NCBI RefSeq assembly: GCF_016545825.1
Contig: NC_052621.1
Location: 19,952,910 to 20,016,909, forward strand
Source of the DNA: Eucalyptus grandis
Taxonomy: Eukaryota; Streptophyta; Magnoliopsida; Myrtales; Myrtaceae
Length of the DNA stretch: 64,000 nucleotides
Direction: 5' to 3'
Positions 25,450-43,120 of the stretch are shown piece by piece. Below the pieces are notes generated by a model that was given only the letters and a program-made list of their open reading frames with translations, was not told the origin of the DNA and searched no databases. A program made the translations under genes and the position numbers. Within the stretch, counting starts at the first letter, position 1; each line of letters begins with the position of its first letter.

Positions 25450-28400
25450 CTTTATATATTCGAGCTATGAACCCCTTTTTCCCCCATAAAATAAAGAATC
25501 GCTAAATTTTGACGTTAAATTGAAAAAATAATGCTTATTTAAGTTCACGTTCAAATTAAACTGTCGAGTCTTGATATGTTGGCATTCCTGAGCAGTCGGG
25601 GCTAGCAATTCTATAATCCTTCTTTTAGATTATAATAGTTGTTAATCTACTATAATAAGGGCATAAAAGAACAAGATTCTAGTCATTATATAGTGAAAGA
25701 ATTATATTAGAAAAAAATGACAACTTTTCTATAGTCGTCAATTGCTAAAATTAGACTTTAAAATACCCTAATTAGTATTGCTACTCTAAATTAATTATTG
25801 TTGGTTATTTTCACCTTGGCACGTAGGTCTAAAAAAAATTACAGAAAATTCACTTTTCATTCCTGAATTAAAGCACCTTTTCCTATAAAGTCTTTAGATT
25901 TTCAATTTGTCCAATTAAATTTACACAAGTTTTTAATTAATCAAGTTCCCCCTACGCTAATTCCAATTGATTTTAAGTTGACTCAACCGTTAGACCGCAT
26001 TGAAATATTGATGTGAAAAAAGATCGTGCCTTTGCAGATCAGTCAACCGCCGTGAAATATGAACAGAAACCTTTCACTTAGAAGGTAACACAGTTGCTTC
26101 CAATATGTGTGAGCTCTTATGAAGCACTAACACTCTCTAAGAACCTTCGTGTTGTATTAGACATTTCCACATGTATTTGACACTCTCCAACATTCTCGAA
26201 CATTCTTTGATATTTGGTCACCATGTGTTGGAAATTCCGACACCTGGTCAACTTTCTTGATACTCTCCGACACTTGACTAAAATTCCGACATACAAGTTT
26301 CCAACATGTGATTCCAATATCGATATCAATTTTAAAAATTTTCAATAAATGAGATGCCATAATGTATATATGTGAAAAAAAAAACACAATAATAAAACAA
26401 ATAAATGGAGAAAGAAGAAAAACTCGGTTTTCTATTCTCTTCTAACTCCCACTTCTTGTGATACACAATTCACCCCTTAAGTTTTTTCTTTTTCATTTTC
26501 CGACATATCTAACATTCGAGTCCAGATTGTAGATTGTTTGTTTGTTTTTTTTTTTTTTTTCAAGTTTTATGATTTATTGAAATAGAGTTGAATTTGTCAA
26601 ATTGAAATAATGAATAATATTAATAAATTGTGGATTAATGTTTTTAATGTAAATTTATTCTAGGTTTTTTTAATTATTTATTCATTTATAAATTTAATAT
26701 ATATTTAGTATACGCTGCGTGTCAACACGTCGAAATTACATATTTTAAGAAGATGTACCGGCGTGTTATGTCGCATCGTGTATCACGTGCCATGTGTTAA
26801 CGTTGACGTTACTTAGGTGAGCCCAACCCACGCGCATCAAGAGCGGGACAAGGCTTAGTTTGTGGCGAGCTCCGACAGAAGGATCTTCCGGTCGAGGACT
26901 TGGATTCGGGCGGGGAGAGAGAGAGAAGAGCGCGAGTCTTGAGAGGGACGGGCGATGACAAATAGATGTCAAATCATAGAGAGAGAGAGAGAGCCTGCTC
27001 GAGAAGCGAGAGAGAGCCCCGTGAATCACGTTTGTGCGAAGAAGGCTCGGGACTGTTTCATTACACGGGGGGGAAGATGGAGAAAAGTCAGTGGGCGACC
27101 GCATCTCGTACCGGAGGATCCCCTCCTCCCATCCCTTCCTCCTTCCATCATTGAGTGCACGCGACGGAGATGATGAGAGGAATTGAGAACGAAAGCACCA
27201 GCAAACCATAGCCGCAACAGAGAGAGACAGAGCTGAGAGAGAGAGAGACCCCCTCTCTCACGGGGGCGGCGTTCGAGTGGCGGTGGTGAGAGTTCGAATC
27301 TGTCCTCGGGCATTTCCGGTACGGGACTTACTCGACGGGGATGAGGGCCCCGATGTGCCCGGACATCTTTGGAGAATGGAGAGGGGATGAAAAAGAAGTA
27401 CCGAATGTCCTTATGCTAGACTAAACTCATGGGTAGAATTGACCATCCTTGACATCATGATTACTGGTTAAGGAAGATGCTACTTTTCTAGCTTACTATT
27501 GTGGCAACTTCATTGCCTTGCTTTGGTTGTTGGTAAGAGATCGAACGGCTTGATAAAGTATCTAGTTCACCCTGAAATCAAGTTATTGAGTCATGAACAT
27601 GTGTAGCTTGAAATCATTTCCACGTGCTTAGTGACGATGCCGAATCTCACATGATCTAAAAAGATCATACAAGGTTGAGCCGACGTCGAGCGCAAATCTT
27701 CCTTGGGTTCGAGATCTCCGCCAGAAATTCGGGTACTAAAGAAATCCCCCTCATCAATGAGGACAGATCTTACAAGGGGTCCAGGATGACAATGTACCAG
27801 ATCCTTCCCATGTGCATGTTGCTTCATTTTTATTCTCTTGCTTCCAAAAGGCAACACCATCAATCTCTCCCCCTCTCTTCCCACCCTCCTAATTATGCAA
27901 ATGCTTCCGCAAATTGATTTTGAGGCAATCCTTTACCATTCTTTAAAGTCGAAAAAAGGAGGACATGAGATGGTGGCCCTTTTTAGGGGCAGCTCGGTTG
28001 CCCCATGTCCCTTCGCATGTGACTTGGGGACAAATGTCCCGTTGAGGTCCCACTTTAGATGATCGAAAATAAGGATCCATTTATTCGAAAGAGATCTATT
28101 TCGGGAAAAGTGTTTTATGATTTTTCAGTATTTTGATGACAAAAAACTAATTAATGTCTTAAAAAAACGTTTTTCATGGACCCAAAAGATTAAGTTTAGA
28201 TTAGGGAAAAACAGTTTTTCTTTTTGGCAAGAAAAAATTCGCTTTTGCTACTTCACCAAACAAATAAAAGCTAATTATCTTTCTTTAAAATGATTTTCAT
28301 GAAAATTATTTTTCTTTATGATGAAATTTTTAGTGAAACAAATATGTTGTACTTGTAGGCCAAGAGGGAAGACCTTCAGTTTTGATTTGCTGCTGACAGA

Positions 28401-30924
28401 ATCATTTTGAGTTGTTGGGTGTTCAACCGGTATATATATATATATGTTTTTTTTTCAAATCTCGTGGTCAGTGGTTGGGCCATAGATTCTTCAACTGAAA
28501 CCACAGCTTTCTGCTTTGGCCCCCCAAAAAAGTAGAATCCCTCGCCAGCGTTCTCTCCTTTTGATGCTTGGAAAGTATTTACACATTGACTCTCCGAGAC
28601 ACGACTAATTTATTGAATGTCGAAACCGACCAATCACATTGCTCATGTACTACCGACATCTGCATTTGAATGTTGAAATTAGCGCGGGGTGTGATAATCT
28701 TCGATACTCCAATTTGCTTGTATTTTGATTTTATTCTTATTTATTTGACTTCAGGATTATCTTAGAAGTTTACAAACTAGTAGTAATTTGGGTTTCATTT
28801 ACCTAAAATAGTAATTATCTGATTATATTTTACTTTCCTAGCAAATTTTTTTGACTAGGCCAGGATTTCACAGAAATGAAAATGTTTTTCTTATTTCACA
28901 TAATGAAGCTTATAATTGAATCAATATGATGTTGGCTCTTGTGCTTTGTAAGCCCAAAATAAGCAATCAAGAGGGCGATGGATTGATTTTCTAAGAAAAT
29001 ACAAATTGACCTCAATAAAAATCATGCTCGTATGCCCAATGTGAACATGCAATATAAATTTGCGAAACCTAAGGAGTTTTGGAAAAGAGAAATAGCTAGC
29101 CTTATTTATAGGTTCATCACTATTTGCCTACATCCTCTCTTCCAATTCTAGCAGACTGAAGAGACTGAATTCCACTAGTTATGCCAAAAGTACAACTACG
29201 GCCTACTTAGAGACACGGAAGTTTGTCTAGCAGAACCAGACTCTTTTTACAACTACCATGGTAGATCCAATCACTATTGGAATCCTCCAATAGCTACTCT
29301 TACATTCTACACACGACACAGTAGAACACACTTTCCAAACCATAAACTGCACCTCTCCAGCATTTACAAAGTGCTCGTCACACACTTTGCCTCTCACCTA
29401 GACAAACTCCTTCTCCCTAATTACAACTCACTTCAATTTGGGCAGTCAATCGCATGTTCTATTAATGGTAGGTTTTGATCAAGTCATCTAACCAATTTTC
29501 CAAGTGAATTATATTCATTATTCTTGGTAGAGATATTCTTGGAGTATTATAGTCAATTACTACAAGGCAGGTCTTCAATCTAGGAACTCCGTCTGTCGTA
29601 AAATCCATATTCAGGAAATTCACACCGATTGCATAATCAGTGCTTGGTTCTACGTTGTTTGCAAAAAATGAATATCCTTCAAGAAAATGGATGGATTGAT
29701 GTGAATCGACAAATGTTGCAAAAACAATCATTGCCAATGATTACCTTTGTAGCCACCAGTTACTCTCGTGTGTACCTGGTGGCAAATGAGTGGATTGAGT
29801 TGAATTTTGATGGGTCATAAATAAGTTCGACTTAATTTACATATTTCACTTCTATTGACCTAATTGCTAAACAATTTAGATGGCCTATACCTAATCCAGC
29901 CTAGATCCACTCCAAACCCACTGATATAGCCCATCCTAAAAACAGAGAAAAATGTCCAACGGATCTAAAAATAAATAAACGAAAAATAAAAGAAATCTGC
30001 AAAATTAAATGAAAATCCTTTACAGTCCTTATAATGACCTGCACAAAAACATAATTTTTTTTTAGATAAGCTTTGTCCTCATCGCGCTCGAGCTTTCATC
30101 AAATCGGCGGAGGGGCACAGTCAGTGGTGGTGCTCTATGCCCATTCCCCTCTCTTCTTCGACGTTGAATTCTCTATTTCATTTTTTTAATTTTAATTTTT
30201 TTTTCAGCTAATAACCTTTTGGGTTTAGATGGATTGTAAATGGGCTTGTTTATGGACACGTTAAGTAAGACCCACATCTTGTTGGGTTTGGATATTATAA
30301 ACCCACTTTAACCTGTTTTAAATATTCAAACAACCCATATTTCACCTGGCCCATTGAATTTGAGTTAAAAAATGGACCCGTTTTGCCAGCTCTACAGAGC
30401 CAAATTGATCATGATTTTTGAAACTTATGTTTTAAATCAAGGATCAAGCTTGAAAGTGAAAAGAAAAATGCTATTCCGAAAATCCATTCTATAGTCCGTG
30501 ACCTAGAGTCTTTTCTTCCCTAGGATGGGTCATGCACCTATGATTGAAATCTTAAACCATTTTTGGAGCCACCATCAACAATTTCTTAGGCTAATTTGAA
30601 ATCTATATCACTAGTGGTAGAAGGGAGTCCACTAATCACCTCATGTTCAACTGATCTTCTAGATCTAAATAACGAGCTGCTCCAGGAATTGGGTTACGTG
30701 TGGAAAAAAGACTAGCATCCCCATGTCGCCCTTTCCCTATCATATTCCTTGATTAAATTGTAGCATGCAATAGAATGGGAAGTTTTAGTTCTAATATACA
30801 TTTATTTTTCTTTTGGATTTTGAAATTTAAGAAGTTTGCCATTGACCCTTGGGTAAAATTGCCATATCATGGGGTGAACTATGACTCAGTTTGTGCGGCT
30901 GTGTGTAATTAGCGTCATTTTTTA
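25450..30924. other. Long gene-free stretch with degenerate repeats
   Basis: No supported gene. At 26110-26310 motifs of the kind 'ttccgaca' and 'acattct' recur irregularly, a degenerate repeat of unknown class. At 26.85-27.35 kb a GC-richer block with GA tracts resembles a gene's 5' flank, and a short open frame ends near 27420, but no gene could be assembled. A (TA)n tract is near 28433-28444. The minus ORF at 29462-29737 (91 codons) is unrecognised. Confidence 0.4.
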
Positions 30925-31360
30925 TAATAGAGTTAATAACACGAAAAATTCCAAATCGATACACTTATGACAAAATTACTCAAAATTTATTTTTTTATTA
31001 TGAAAAAACCCAAACTAGTAGACTTATAACAAATTTATCCTAAATTAATTTTTTGATCATAAAAAAACTTAAAAATATTACACTTATAATAAATCTACAC
31101 TCCGTTAACTTTGATTAACACCATAAATAACCACAAACTAGAATGGAGGGTAAAATCCCAAACTAATACACCTGTTAACTGTCGTGTATCATCAAATTTA
31201 GCAATTTAATGATAAAATTTAACGGAAATTAACATAAGGTAAATCATCACACGTATACTAGTTTGAGTTTTTGGTAATTAAAAAAATTAATTTGGGATAA
31301 ATTTTTCATAAGTATACTAATTTAGGATTTTTTTTTTCATGGTGTTAACCTTTGAAAATA
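30925..31360. mobile_element. AT-rich TIR element, family A (copy 2)
   Basis: The left arm contains 'gatacacttatgacaaaatt' and 'aaactagtagacttataac'. The right arm contains inverted counterparts 'acgtatactagtttgag' and 'cataagtatactaattt'. The same phrases occur at 9339-9745 and 41305-41560. No transposase is encoded. Ends are approximate. Confidence 0.5.
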
Positions 31361-32351
31361 TGTCATGTGCTCCAAAACAAATTCGGTAGATGAATCCAAT
31401 CCAAGACAGACGGCAAGCTCAAAAGAGGCATGAAACCAATTCCGTACAATAGCCAATGCATCTCGTGGGTGCACGAAAGAGCAGCGCTCGAGTGGGAAAA
31501 GACTACCGGGCAAAGAATTTAATCCCCTGAAAACAGCATCCCCTCTAACGGGGCATAGATTCTATTCCAAAATCAATCAGTAGATCTCGTTTAAGCAAAC
31601 AGCACGGGAGTGCGAAACAACTAAAGCGGACGAATCCATTCCCATCAAAAATAAAACGACGTTCAATTTCAATACTATCAAGATCGTGAATTATTCGAAT
31701 TCAAAGTGCAACTACAAGGCATCATATGATTCTTCATGATAAAAGTAAAACTTGTTACAAAGGGTTGCCGAAGAAATAAGGGTAATCGATTCTCAATTCG
31801 GACTAATTCCACTTAGGAATCAAGAACTGGATTGAGAGGACCAAATACCCTTTTCAAGAATGAGACTAGAAGGACCACTTACCCATTTCTAGAATCGAGA
31901 ATGGGATTGGATAATCGGACCATCGATGCAATTTGGGACCGTCCAATGGAACCGGTGGATTTACATATCTTGGCCATAAGTTTTGGATTAACTGAATTGC
32001 CAATCCAAATCGCAATTTGAAACTAAGATTTCATCTGAGATTTGTGAAGAAGACAGATGATGGGGTCGTGATTGTAGGAATACGCTTGAAAAAAGGAGGA
32101 TTCGGTGGATTCTTTACCATGAACGATGTACTCACAAATGTAAGGAAGGCGTGAGTAAGTAAGGGAAGTAAAATCGGTGAATATTTGCGGAATAAGAAAG
32201 TGAAATAAAAAAGAAGAAGCAAGAAACAAAAGGAGAGAGTAGGATGAATTGGTGTAGCAATATGAAACAAACAAAGATTTCCTTTATGATCTAGAATAAG
32301 TGAAATGTGTGAGGAGATTAAGGTTCGGGTTTACACTTTACTTCTTTAAGA

Positions 32352-32395
<44 letters not shown>

Positions 32396-33099
32396 CGGTT
32401 AAATTTGACTCTAGAATCGGATTGAAAATCACATGTTCCAATTTATAAAATCTGGAATTGGATCGGCACCTCTTAGAACCATCCAAAACCGACTGGTTCG
32501 GGTTGGTCTTGAAAGTCCTCGGTTTGGGTGGTTTTATATGCTCACCCTTAGTGATTTTCACTAATTTTGCTCCAGAGATCTCCTTCACATTTCAAAGATT
32601 CACTAAATCCTTAATTTTGCCCCAACTTTGCCAAAAGATTTAGCTAGAGTTATAACAAATGTCCTGGTTTATGATTCTTATGACATGAAAATTAATTTGG
32701 AAAAAATAGATCTTTTTTGATATCGAAGGTAGTGTTAACTAAAAAAAAAAAGGATAATTACATAAACGGCTCATAAACTTTAGCTTAATATATAATATCA
32801 TTTTTAAACTTTTAATTTGTTCAATGTAATCCATAGATGCTAGTCTAATGTGTAATGTTATCAATTAATTCTTAATTTATTCAATATAGTTCAAAAACTT
32901 AATTTAATCTTTAAATTAATTAAAGAATGATATTAAAATTTTTTATATAGTCCATAAACTTAATCGAACATATATGAAAAAAATATAAGGACCGGATTGA
33001 AAAAATTTTTGGAAATGACATAAAATTTATGACAATTAGTTTTTTTTTTTTTTTTTTAAAGAAAGAGCAAAAAAAAAAAAAAAAAGAAAAATAAAAGAG
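31361..33099. other. Intergenic with (TA)n and a dispersed repeat
   Basis: A (TA)n microsatellite of about 40 bases sits at 32350-32391. At 32750-33000 lies the second copy of the dispersed repeat seen at 20560-20830. Poly-T and poly-A runs (33039-33083) precede the presumed start of the dehydroascorbate reductase transcript. No gene was recognised. Confidence 0.45.
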
Positions 33100-33402
33100 A
33101 GCACAATGAAAGATGCTTCCCGATGCTGTCCTCCTTGGCTTCTTCCGGTTCCTTCACCCACGATAAAGCCACGCCTGCGTATGTGGCTCCGAATCCGTCC
33201 TCCCACATCGCAGGCTCACTGACACGCAGCAGTCCCCGCTTGCCGCTTTGCTGGTATCTCGTGTACTCTCCGCTCGCGCCTCTTCTCTTCCCACAGGTTG
33301 GTCTGCTCGCGTCTGACACTTCTTCCTTCGCCATCTCCACTTCATCTTGTTAGCTTTACAGGATTAGCACCGTCGCGCAGAGCCCCAGAGAATCATCTTT
33401 CC
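33100..33402 (+). promoter_or_regulatory. Probable 5'UTR exon of the DHAR gene
   Basis: A GC-richer segment ends in a good donor (TTCC|GTGAGT, GT at 33403). Candidate acceptors lie at 34082-34083 (TTGTTACAG) or 34100-34101 (TTGACAG), just before the coding start at 34152, so a 5'UTR intron of about 0.7 kb is likely. A (GA)n run at about 33969-33984 falls inside this intron. An internal ATG frame (33123-33353) could be an upstream ORF. This is inference from splice sites only. Confidence 0.4.
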
Positions 33403-34151
33403 GTGAGTTGCCCACTTCTCTCATGATGACACTGATTACTGGGTCGTGTCGAAATGTGGATGGGTTCGCGTTGGAACGTTGTTGTTTATTCGTTTCTTCC
33501 ATAGTTGAGTTGGGTCTTTTTCTTTCTTAAAGATCGTCTCTTTATTTTTGTTTTTCTGCAATGTATATTGTTCGCGTAGATTGAACTCGGTGGTACAATT
33601 GTGTTGTCGTAGCTTAGTCATGGAAGCTGTTATCGCCCACCTAAAACGGGAATAAAGGAGAAAAAAAGAAAAGGGAAGAAATGCCATTCGATTCCTGGGC
33701 TTTAAGTGTGAGCGGAAGGTGAATTGGATAAATCCCTCGGGCCCCTTGTCTTTCACAATGTGCTTTATCCAAAATGGAGTTGATAGTTAGTAGATAAGTA
33801 ATTACTTCATCTAGCTAGATATAAGTTGATAAAAGAAAAATAAAAATGGAAGGGGAACGTAAAACTGTTGATTTTAATTATAAGGGAATGCTTATGTTGG
33901 GGAAAAAATCTTTGAAAGGAGAGGAATGTGAAGAGATTAAGGTTATGTGGAATGGAAATGGAGAAGGAGAGAGAGAGAGAGAGTCACTTTTTTCTACCTC
34001 TTAGATGAAGGGGGATGGACACTATGCTTCCTACAGTATAGAAATAATTATACCGTTTGATTTTGTGCTTTTGATTGTTACAGATTTGCATAAATTGACA
34101 GGTGGCTGCAGAAATTCTCATCTCTTGGACGCAACCGGAAGCCACTATCAA

Positions 34152-39113
<4,962 letters not shown>

Positions 39114-41304
39114 ACATGTCTCCAGGCGCTTTATGCCATTGCTGGTGATTTCGGATGTGCACACCCTATACTCTAGTAGACTCTGCAAACTACAACGATC
39201 GGTGGATGGATTCACCGTGCTTTTGGATGCAGAGTTAATTGGTAGAATAGTCAATTCTACTTTTTGCTGTCTTGTTAAGGCGATGGACTTGTAATTTATT
39301 AAATGCGGTTTTAGCTAGAGTTTACTTAGGGTCCATCACAAGCATTGCGTCGTATGAGGCTTGAGATGGCACTATATCGGCTTGTTCCCAGTGTTACCAT
39401 GTAAAGCAGGCTATTCTATTTGTAAATCCAACCTCTCCCCGTTTCCCATCATTCGTGTTTTCGACCATATCAGTTTGTCGCCGTTCACACAAAATTCGTC
39501 TGCTTAGGAACGCACCTGCCAATGGAAATTGCCATCATCACTTGTTAAATTACCAATTCTCGTGAAGGAAAAAAAAAAAAAAAAAAAAAAAGTCCCCATT
39601 TCATACAAATACAGGATTTCTGTTTGGTTTGCCAGAGAGACATCCTCTTCCTCTTTTACCAGAAGCATCCTCATCCGACATTTTTGTTGTGCAAAATCAT
39701 ACGGGTTTGAAAAAATCCTTGTAAAAGGATCATCGTCAGTGTAGCTAATACTAAGTCTTTTTGGCGCCGGAACTCTAGCTAATCGAATTCCACTTTTTAC
39801 ACGGTATAATATACTTCAGCCAAACTCGGTGTTGCCACCAGAGAACGAAAAATAGTGTCAAAGTGAAGGCTTGGGGAATGATCTTCATATAGAGCAATTT
39901 GAATGGTAATGAGGATAACCATACGAAACAAAGCTTCTATCTACATAGATATCCCAGTAGCTTACATCGAAATAGATTGTCCAAGAATGAAGAAAAACCA
40001 TGTCAACATCAAAGCAACATAAGATAGAGCAACATTGAATGAGGGATTCACATGAACTGGATAGCAAGCATAGCCAGGCAGAGTTTTCCATAACTATTCT
40101 ATGTTTTTGAAGATAACAATTGATCATAGAGATATAGAATCTTGATCTATCTATCAATATTTTGTTTTTCAATACTCGATGTTTTAAGACAATTTGATAT
40201 ATTGTATGACTTCCGTATTATGATTTTCAAAAGCCATTATCTTCAAGATTTCACTTGATCCCGCTCGATCTGTCATTGCACTAGTTGGCTCTTTAGCCTT
40301 AGGCTGCGTATGGGAATGTTATGGGGAAATGCACAGCCATTTCCTCAAGAATGTTTGAACTTTCGCCCTGTGCATTACTCTCTCCATGATATAGACCGTG
40401 TTGCCCATTACCATTTAACGTGGGAGCATCAAAGTGCAAACCCACCTCCAGCCTCATCGATTACCCAAGCCCATTTGTTAATTATGAATGCATGGGGAAA
40501 TTCAGGTACAGCACAATCTGTTTGATCTTAAAGTTCGGCATTTCATTAACACTTTCAGCATCTTATCAAACGCTTCATGCTACACACTTTTCTATCAAAT
40601 AGGATCAGTAGCCTCCCAATTCTCACCACGCATCACCATCGGCCAGCTTCACAAACAAAAGTTCCAAGCATGATCGATTCCATTCAAGCCAGACAAGGGG
40701 GATTAGGGTTTGATTTAGGGTTTCTATTCCCTCATTTTGAACCATGAGAATCAAAGATGGGTCCCTCCCTAGCTAGATGTCCTTGGCTAAATTTACCAAC
40801 CCCCTCCTTCCCTTTGTCCGGGGCCAACATACCCATCTCTCCTTTCCCGTTCCTATGTGAGACAGTCCCAAAAATTAAGCCTAAACAATGAGTTTTGCAA
40901 TCTGGGCTTCGTTCAATCATACCCATTTTTCTTGGGCAGGACCAGCATCCGGTCTTCACATCCATCTTCCTCCTCCTCCCGACTTGTTGAACTTTCGACC
41001 GTCAGATCTCCGACATCCCCTGTCACAGGAAACGACAAGGTCACGGCTGTCCCTCTGACAAAATTTCTGCACTGTCATCTCAACGTCTCCTGTAGATTCA
41101 TGTGGCGAGGTATTTTGTTCTTAAAGCAAGACTTCGATCCCACACTGTCCGTCGTCTGTCATTGTCGAGGCATGGGAAGCGTCTCGCGGGAGAGCTGCTT
41201 CTTCCGAATGGTCCATATGATGCAATGAAGAAAGTTCCACACGAACTTTCCGTCTGTCTTTCTAATTCTCAAAGAACGAGGACAAGGAGATTGAGAATGA
41301 TAGA
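39114..41304. other. DHAR 3' flank and intergenic DNA
   Basis: The first few hundred bases are probably 3'UTR; no canonical AATAAA stands out. A poly(A) run of about 24 bases lies at 39568-39591. ORFs near 40.3-41.3 kb are short and unrecognised. Confidence 0.4.
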
Positions 41305-41560
41305 ATAATTAATTATTATAATTAATATCATAAAAAATTCTTAATTAATACATCTATAATAAATTTACTCTCCGTTAATTTTTATTAAATTTGATTAATA
41401 TTATGAAAAACTATAACTAATACACTTGTGACAAATGAAATATAAAACCCAAAATAGGTACATCTCTCAATTGTCACCGATGAAATTTAAGGAAAACTGA
41501 CGGAAGGTAAATTTATCTGTTTATGCTTTTTGGTTGCATTAACCTAAAATATTAACCACG
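41305..41560. mobile_element. AT-rich TIR element, family A (copy 3)
   Basis: Contains 'aatacatctataataaattt' followed by 'actctccgttaattttta', phrases shared in the same order with the elements near 9.5 kb and 31.1 kb. It is shorter than the other copies and probably truncated. Confidence 0.45.
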
Positions 41561-41961
41561 GTTGTATCTAACAACTTAAAATAATTGGCAATGATTTCAC
41601 AAATTCCTATGAAGAAAGAACTATTGTTCTTGTTATTCATCAATAGAGATTCCCATCTTGAGATCTTAATGTATTTATGCATTTATTTATTGATATCTAA
41701 TTGAATGTGCGAAAGGATCCTTAACTAATCATAGGACGCGATGAAAAAGATTATGGGAGATATCAGCATTAATTAATTCTATTATGTTATTAATCCATCT
41801 TTGAATTGAATATGCAATTCTCGAAATTCTCTTATCTTAACATAGGTTTTTTTTTTTTTTTTGCCAAACAAGAGAAGGTATAAGGGAAATGGATATGGAA
41901 GTAAAAAGGGATATGAAAGTAAAAAATGTGAAAAAAATCAGAATAAAAAGAAAAAAAAAAA

Positions 41962-42033
41962 GCATCTATTGTCTAATGGATAGGATAGAGGTCTTCTAAA
42001 CCTTTGGTATAGGTTCAAATCCTATTGGACGCA
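41962..42033 (+). pseudogene. trnR-UCU: Plastid-derived trnR-UCU relic
   Basis: The 72-nt stretch reads as chloroplast tRNA-Arg with anticodon loop CTTCTAA (anticodon TCT) and T-arm GGTTCAAATCC. Compared with the plastid gene as I know it, the acceptor arm has G-to-A and C-to-T changes (5' GCATCTA against 3' TGGACGC, leaving a mismatch) and the D-arm has a C-to-T. Such transitions are expected of methylated nuclear DNA. In plastids trnR-UCU lies next to atpA in this orientation, and so it does here. It is therefore a nuclear plastid insertion, not a working nuclear tRNA. Confidence 0.85.
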
Positions 42034-42383
42034 ATTTTTTCCATCTATTTTTTGAGATTTCTATCTCAAGAAAGATATCAATATTTTGAATGATTTAAAT
42101 AAGACATGCTTATAATATGTCATTTAGCTTGGCTTTTTTTTTTTTTTTTTATGTTCTTTCTTATATTCTATTTTATATTAATTTATATTCATTTTTTCAT
42201 ATTTAAAATGAATTTTTCTAATAGAACATGAAAATAGAGTGAATATCAAATTATTTAAAGAATATTAATATTCTTTAAATTAAAAATTAAAAATTATTAT
42301 ATTACTCAATTAATTAAGTAAAGATTAAATTAATACACAAAGATGAAGAGTGATCAATTTATTTATTTCTACCATCCTTGTTC

Positions 42384-42560
42384 CTAAAGTGGAGAGCATT
42401 CATTCTGTTCCTGGATATCTTCTTTCAAAAGGGCTTTTGCTTCCTCAGTAAATGTTTTAGTAGAAGATATAACTTTTTGGAACTGAGGTTTATTCGTTTT
42501 TACGTAAGTATGTAACTCAACAAGAAATTTTCTTACATGTCCACTTTCTAATGAATCAAC
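42384..42560 (-). pseudogene. atpA: Plastid atpA 3' fragment
   Basis: The minus strand encodes residues such as [36 protein letters not shown] and IQEQNE, which match the C-terminus of the plastid ATP synthase alpha subunit. Only the last 50 or so residues are present. The usual CTTCAGGAACAA near the end reads CTTTAGGAACAA, a C-to-T nonsense change, and sequence upstream of 'DSLE' no longer matches, so the fragment is broken at both ends. It belongs to the same insertion as trnR-UCU. Confidence 0.8.
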
Positions 42561-42722
42561 TATTCGAGAATGAATTGAATATTTTTTCATTGCATAAGAA
42601 TCCATTCGATTCCACTTGATTTTTTTTTGAAGTGTATTGAATATTGTATTCAATCGACACAAAAAAGGGGGGGGTATAAATAGAACCTCTGTTTATATCG
42701 AAGTTCCTTTGATTCTTCGTAT

Positions 42723-42824
42723 GCACCAACTAATTATGAAATTGCATTGATACCCTCGACTCGTGTCCTAGACGCACCAACTGATTATGAAATTGCATTA
42801 ATACCCTCGACTCGTGTCCTAGCT
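42723..42824. repeat. Tandem duplication covering the atpE relic's 3' end
   Basis: A 51-bp unit starting GCACCAACTAATTATGAAAT occurs at 42723 and again at 42774 (GCACCAACTGATTATG...), with only a few differences. The unit includes the last atpE codons, so the duplication involves plastid-derived DNA. Confidence 0.75.
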
Positions 42825-43120
42825 CGTCTGAGAGCTAGATTTGCTTCCTTTGTTTGTCTCTTACCTTTAGCTTTTCTTAAGTTAGCTTCCGCTAGTTCAA
42901 GAGTTTCCTGAGCTTCTTGTGGATCAATATCACTATCCTTTTTAGCATCACTTACTAAAATAGTGATCTCATTATTGCCGATTCTAACAAAACCGCCCAT
43001 CAAATCCATTGTTAACTGTTGATCGTTAAGGCGTATTTTCAAAATACCTATTGTTATCTATAATTGTGGCAATAGGCGCATGATTTGGTAATACGCCAAT
43101 TTGTCCAATATTAGGAGATA
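42785..43120 (-). pseudogene. atpE: Plastid atpE relic (ATP synthase epsilon), frameshifted
   Basis: The minus strand reads through IGQIGVLPNHAPIATII, then after a one-base disturbance near 43045-43050 continues as [40 protein letters not shown] and [20 protein letters not shown] up to EGINAIS. This is the plastid epsilon subunit without its first 25-30 residues. The shift and missing start make it non-functional. In plastids atpE follows atpB, far from atpA, so its position next to the atpA relic shows joining or rearrangement of plastid pieces. Confidence 0.85.

Noticed and set aside
29462..29737. 91-codon minus-strand frame as a gene
   Set aside because: The peptide is not obviously low in complexity, but it has no motif I recognise, no neighbouring exons and no typical start context.
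41962..42033. Functional tRNA-Arg gene
   Set aside because: Sequence is plastid-type, with an acceptor-stem mismatch and transition changes, and it sits beside atpA and atpE relics. It is a relic of plastid DNA.
42384..43042. Working nuclear copies of ATP synthase subunit genes
   Set aside because: Only the atpA C-terminus is present with a nonsense change, and atpE lacks its start and is frameshifted.
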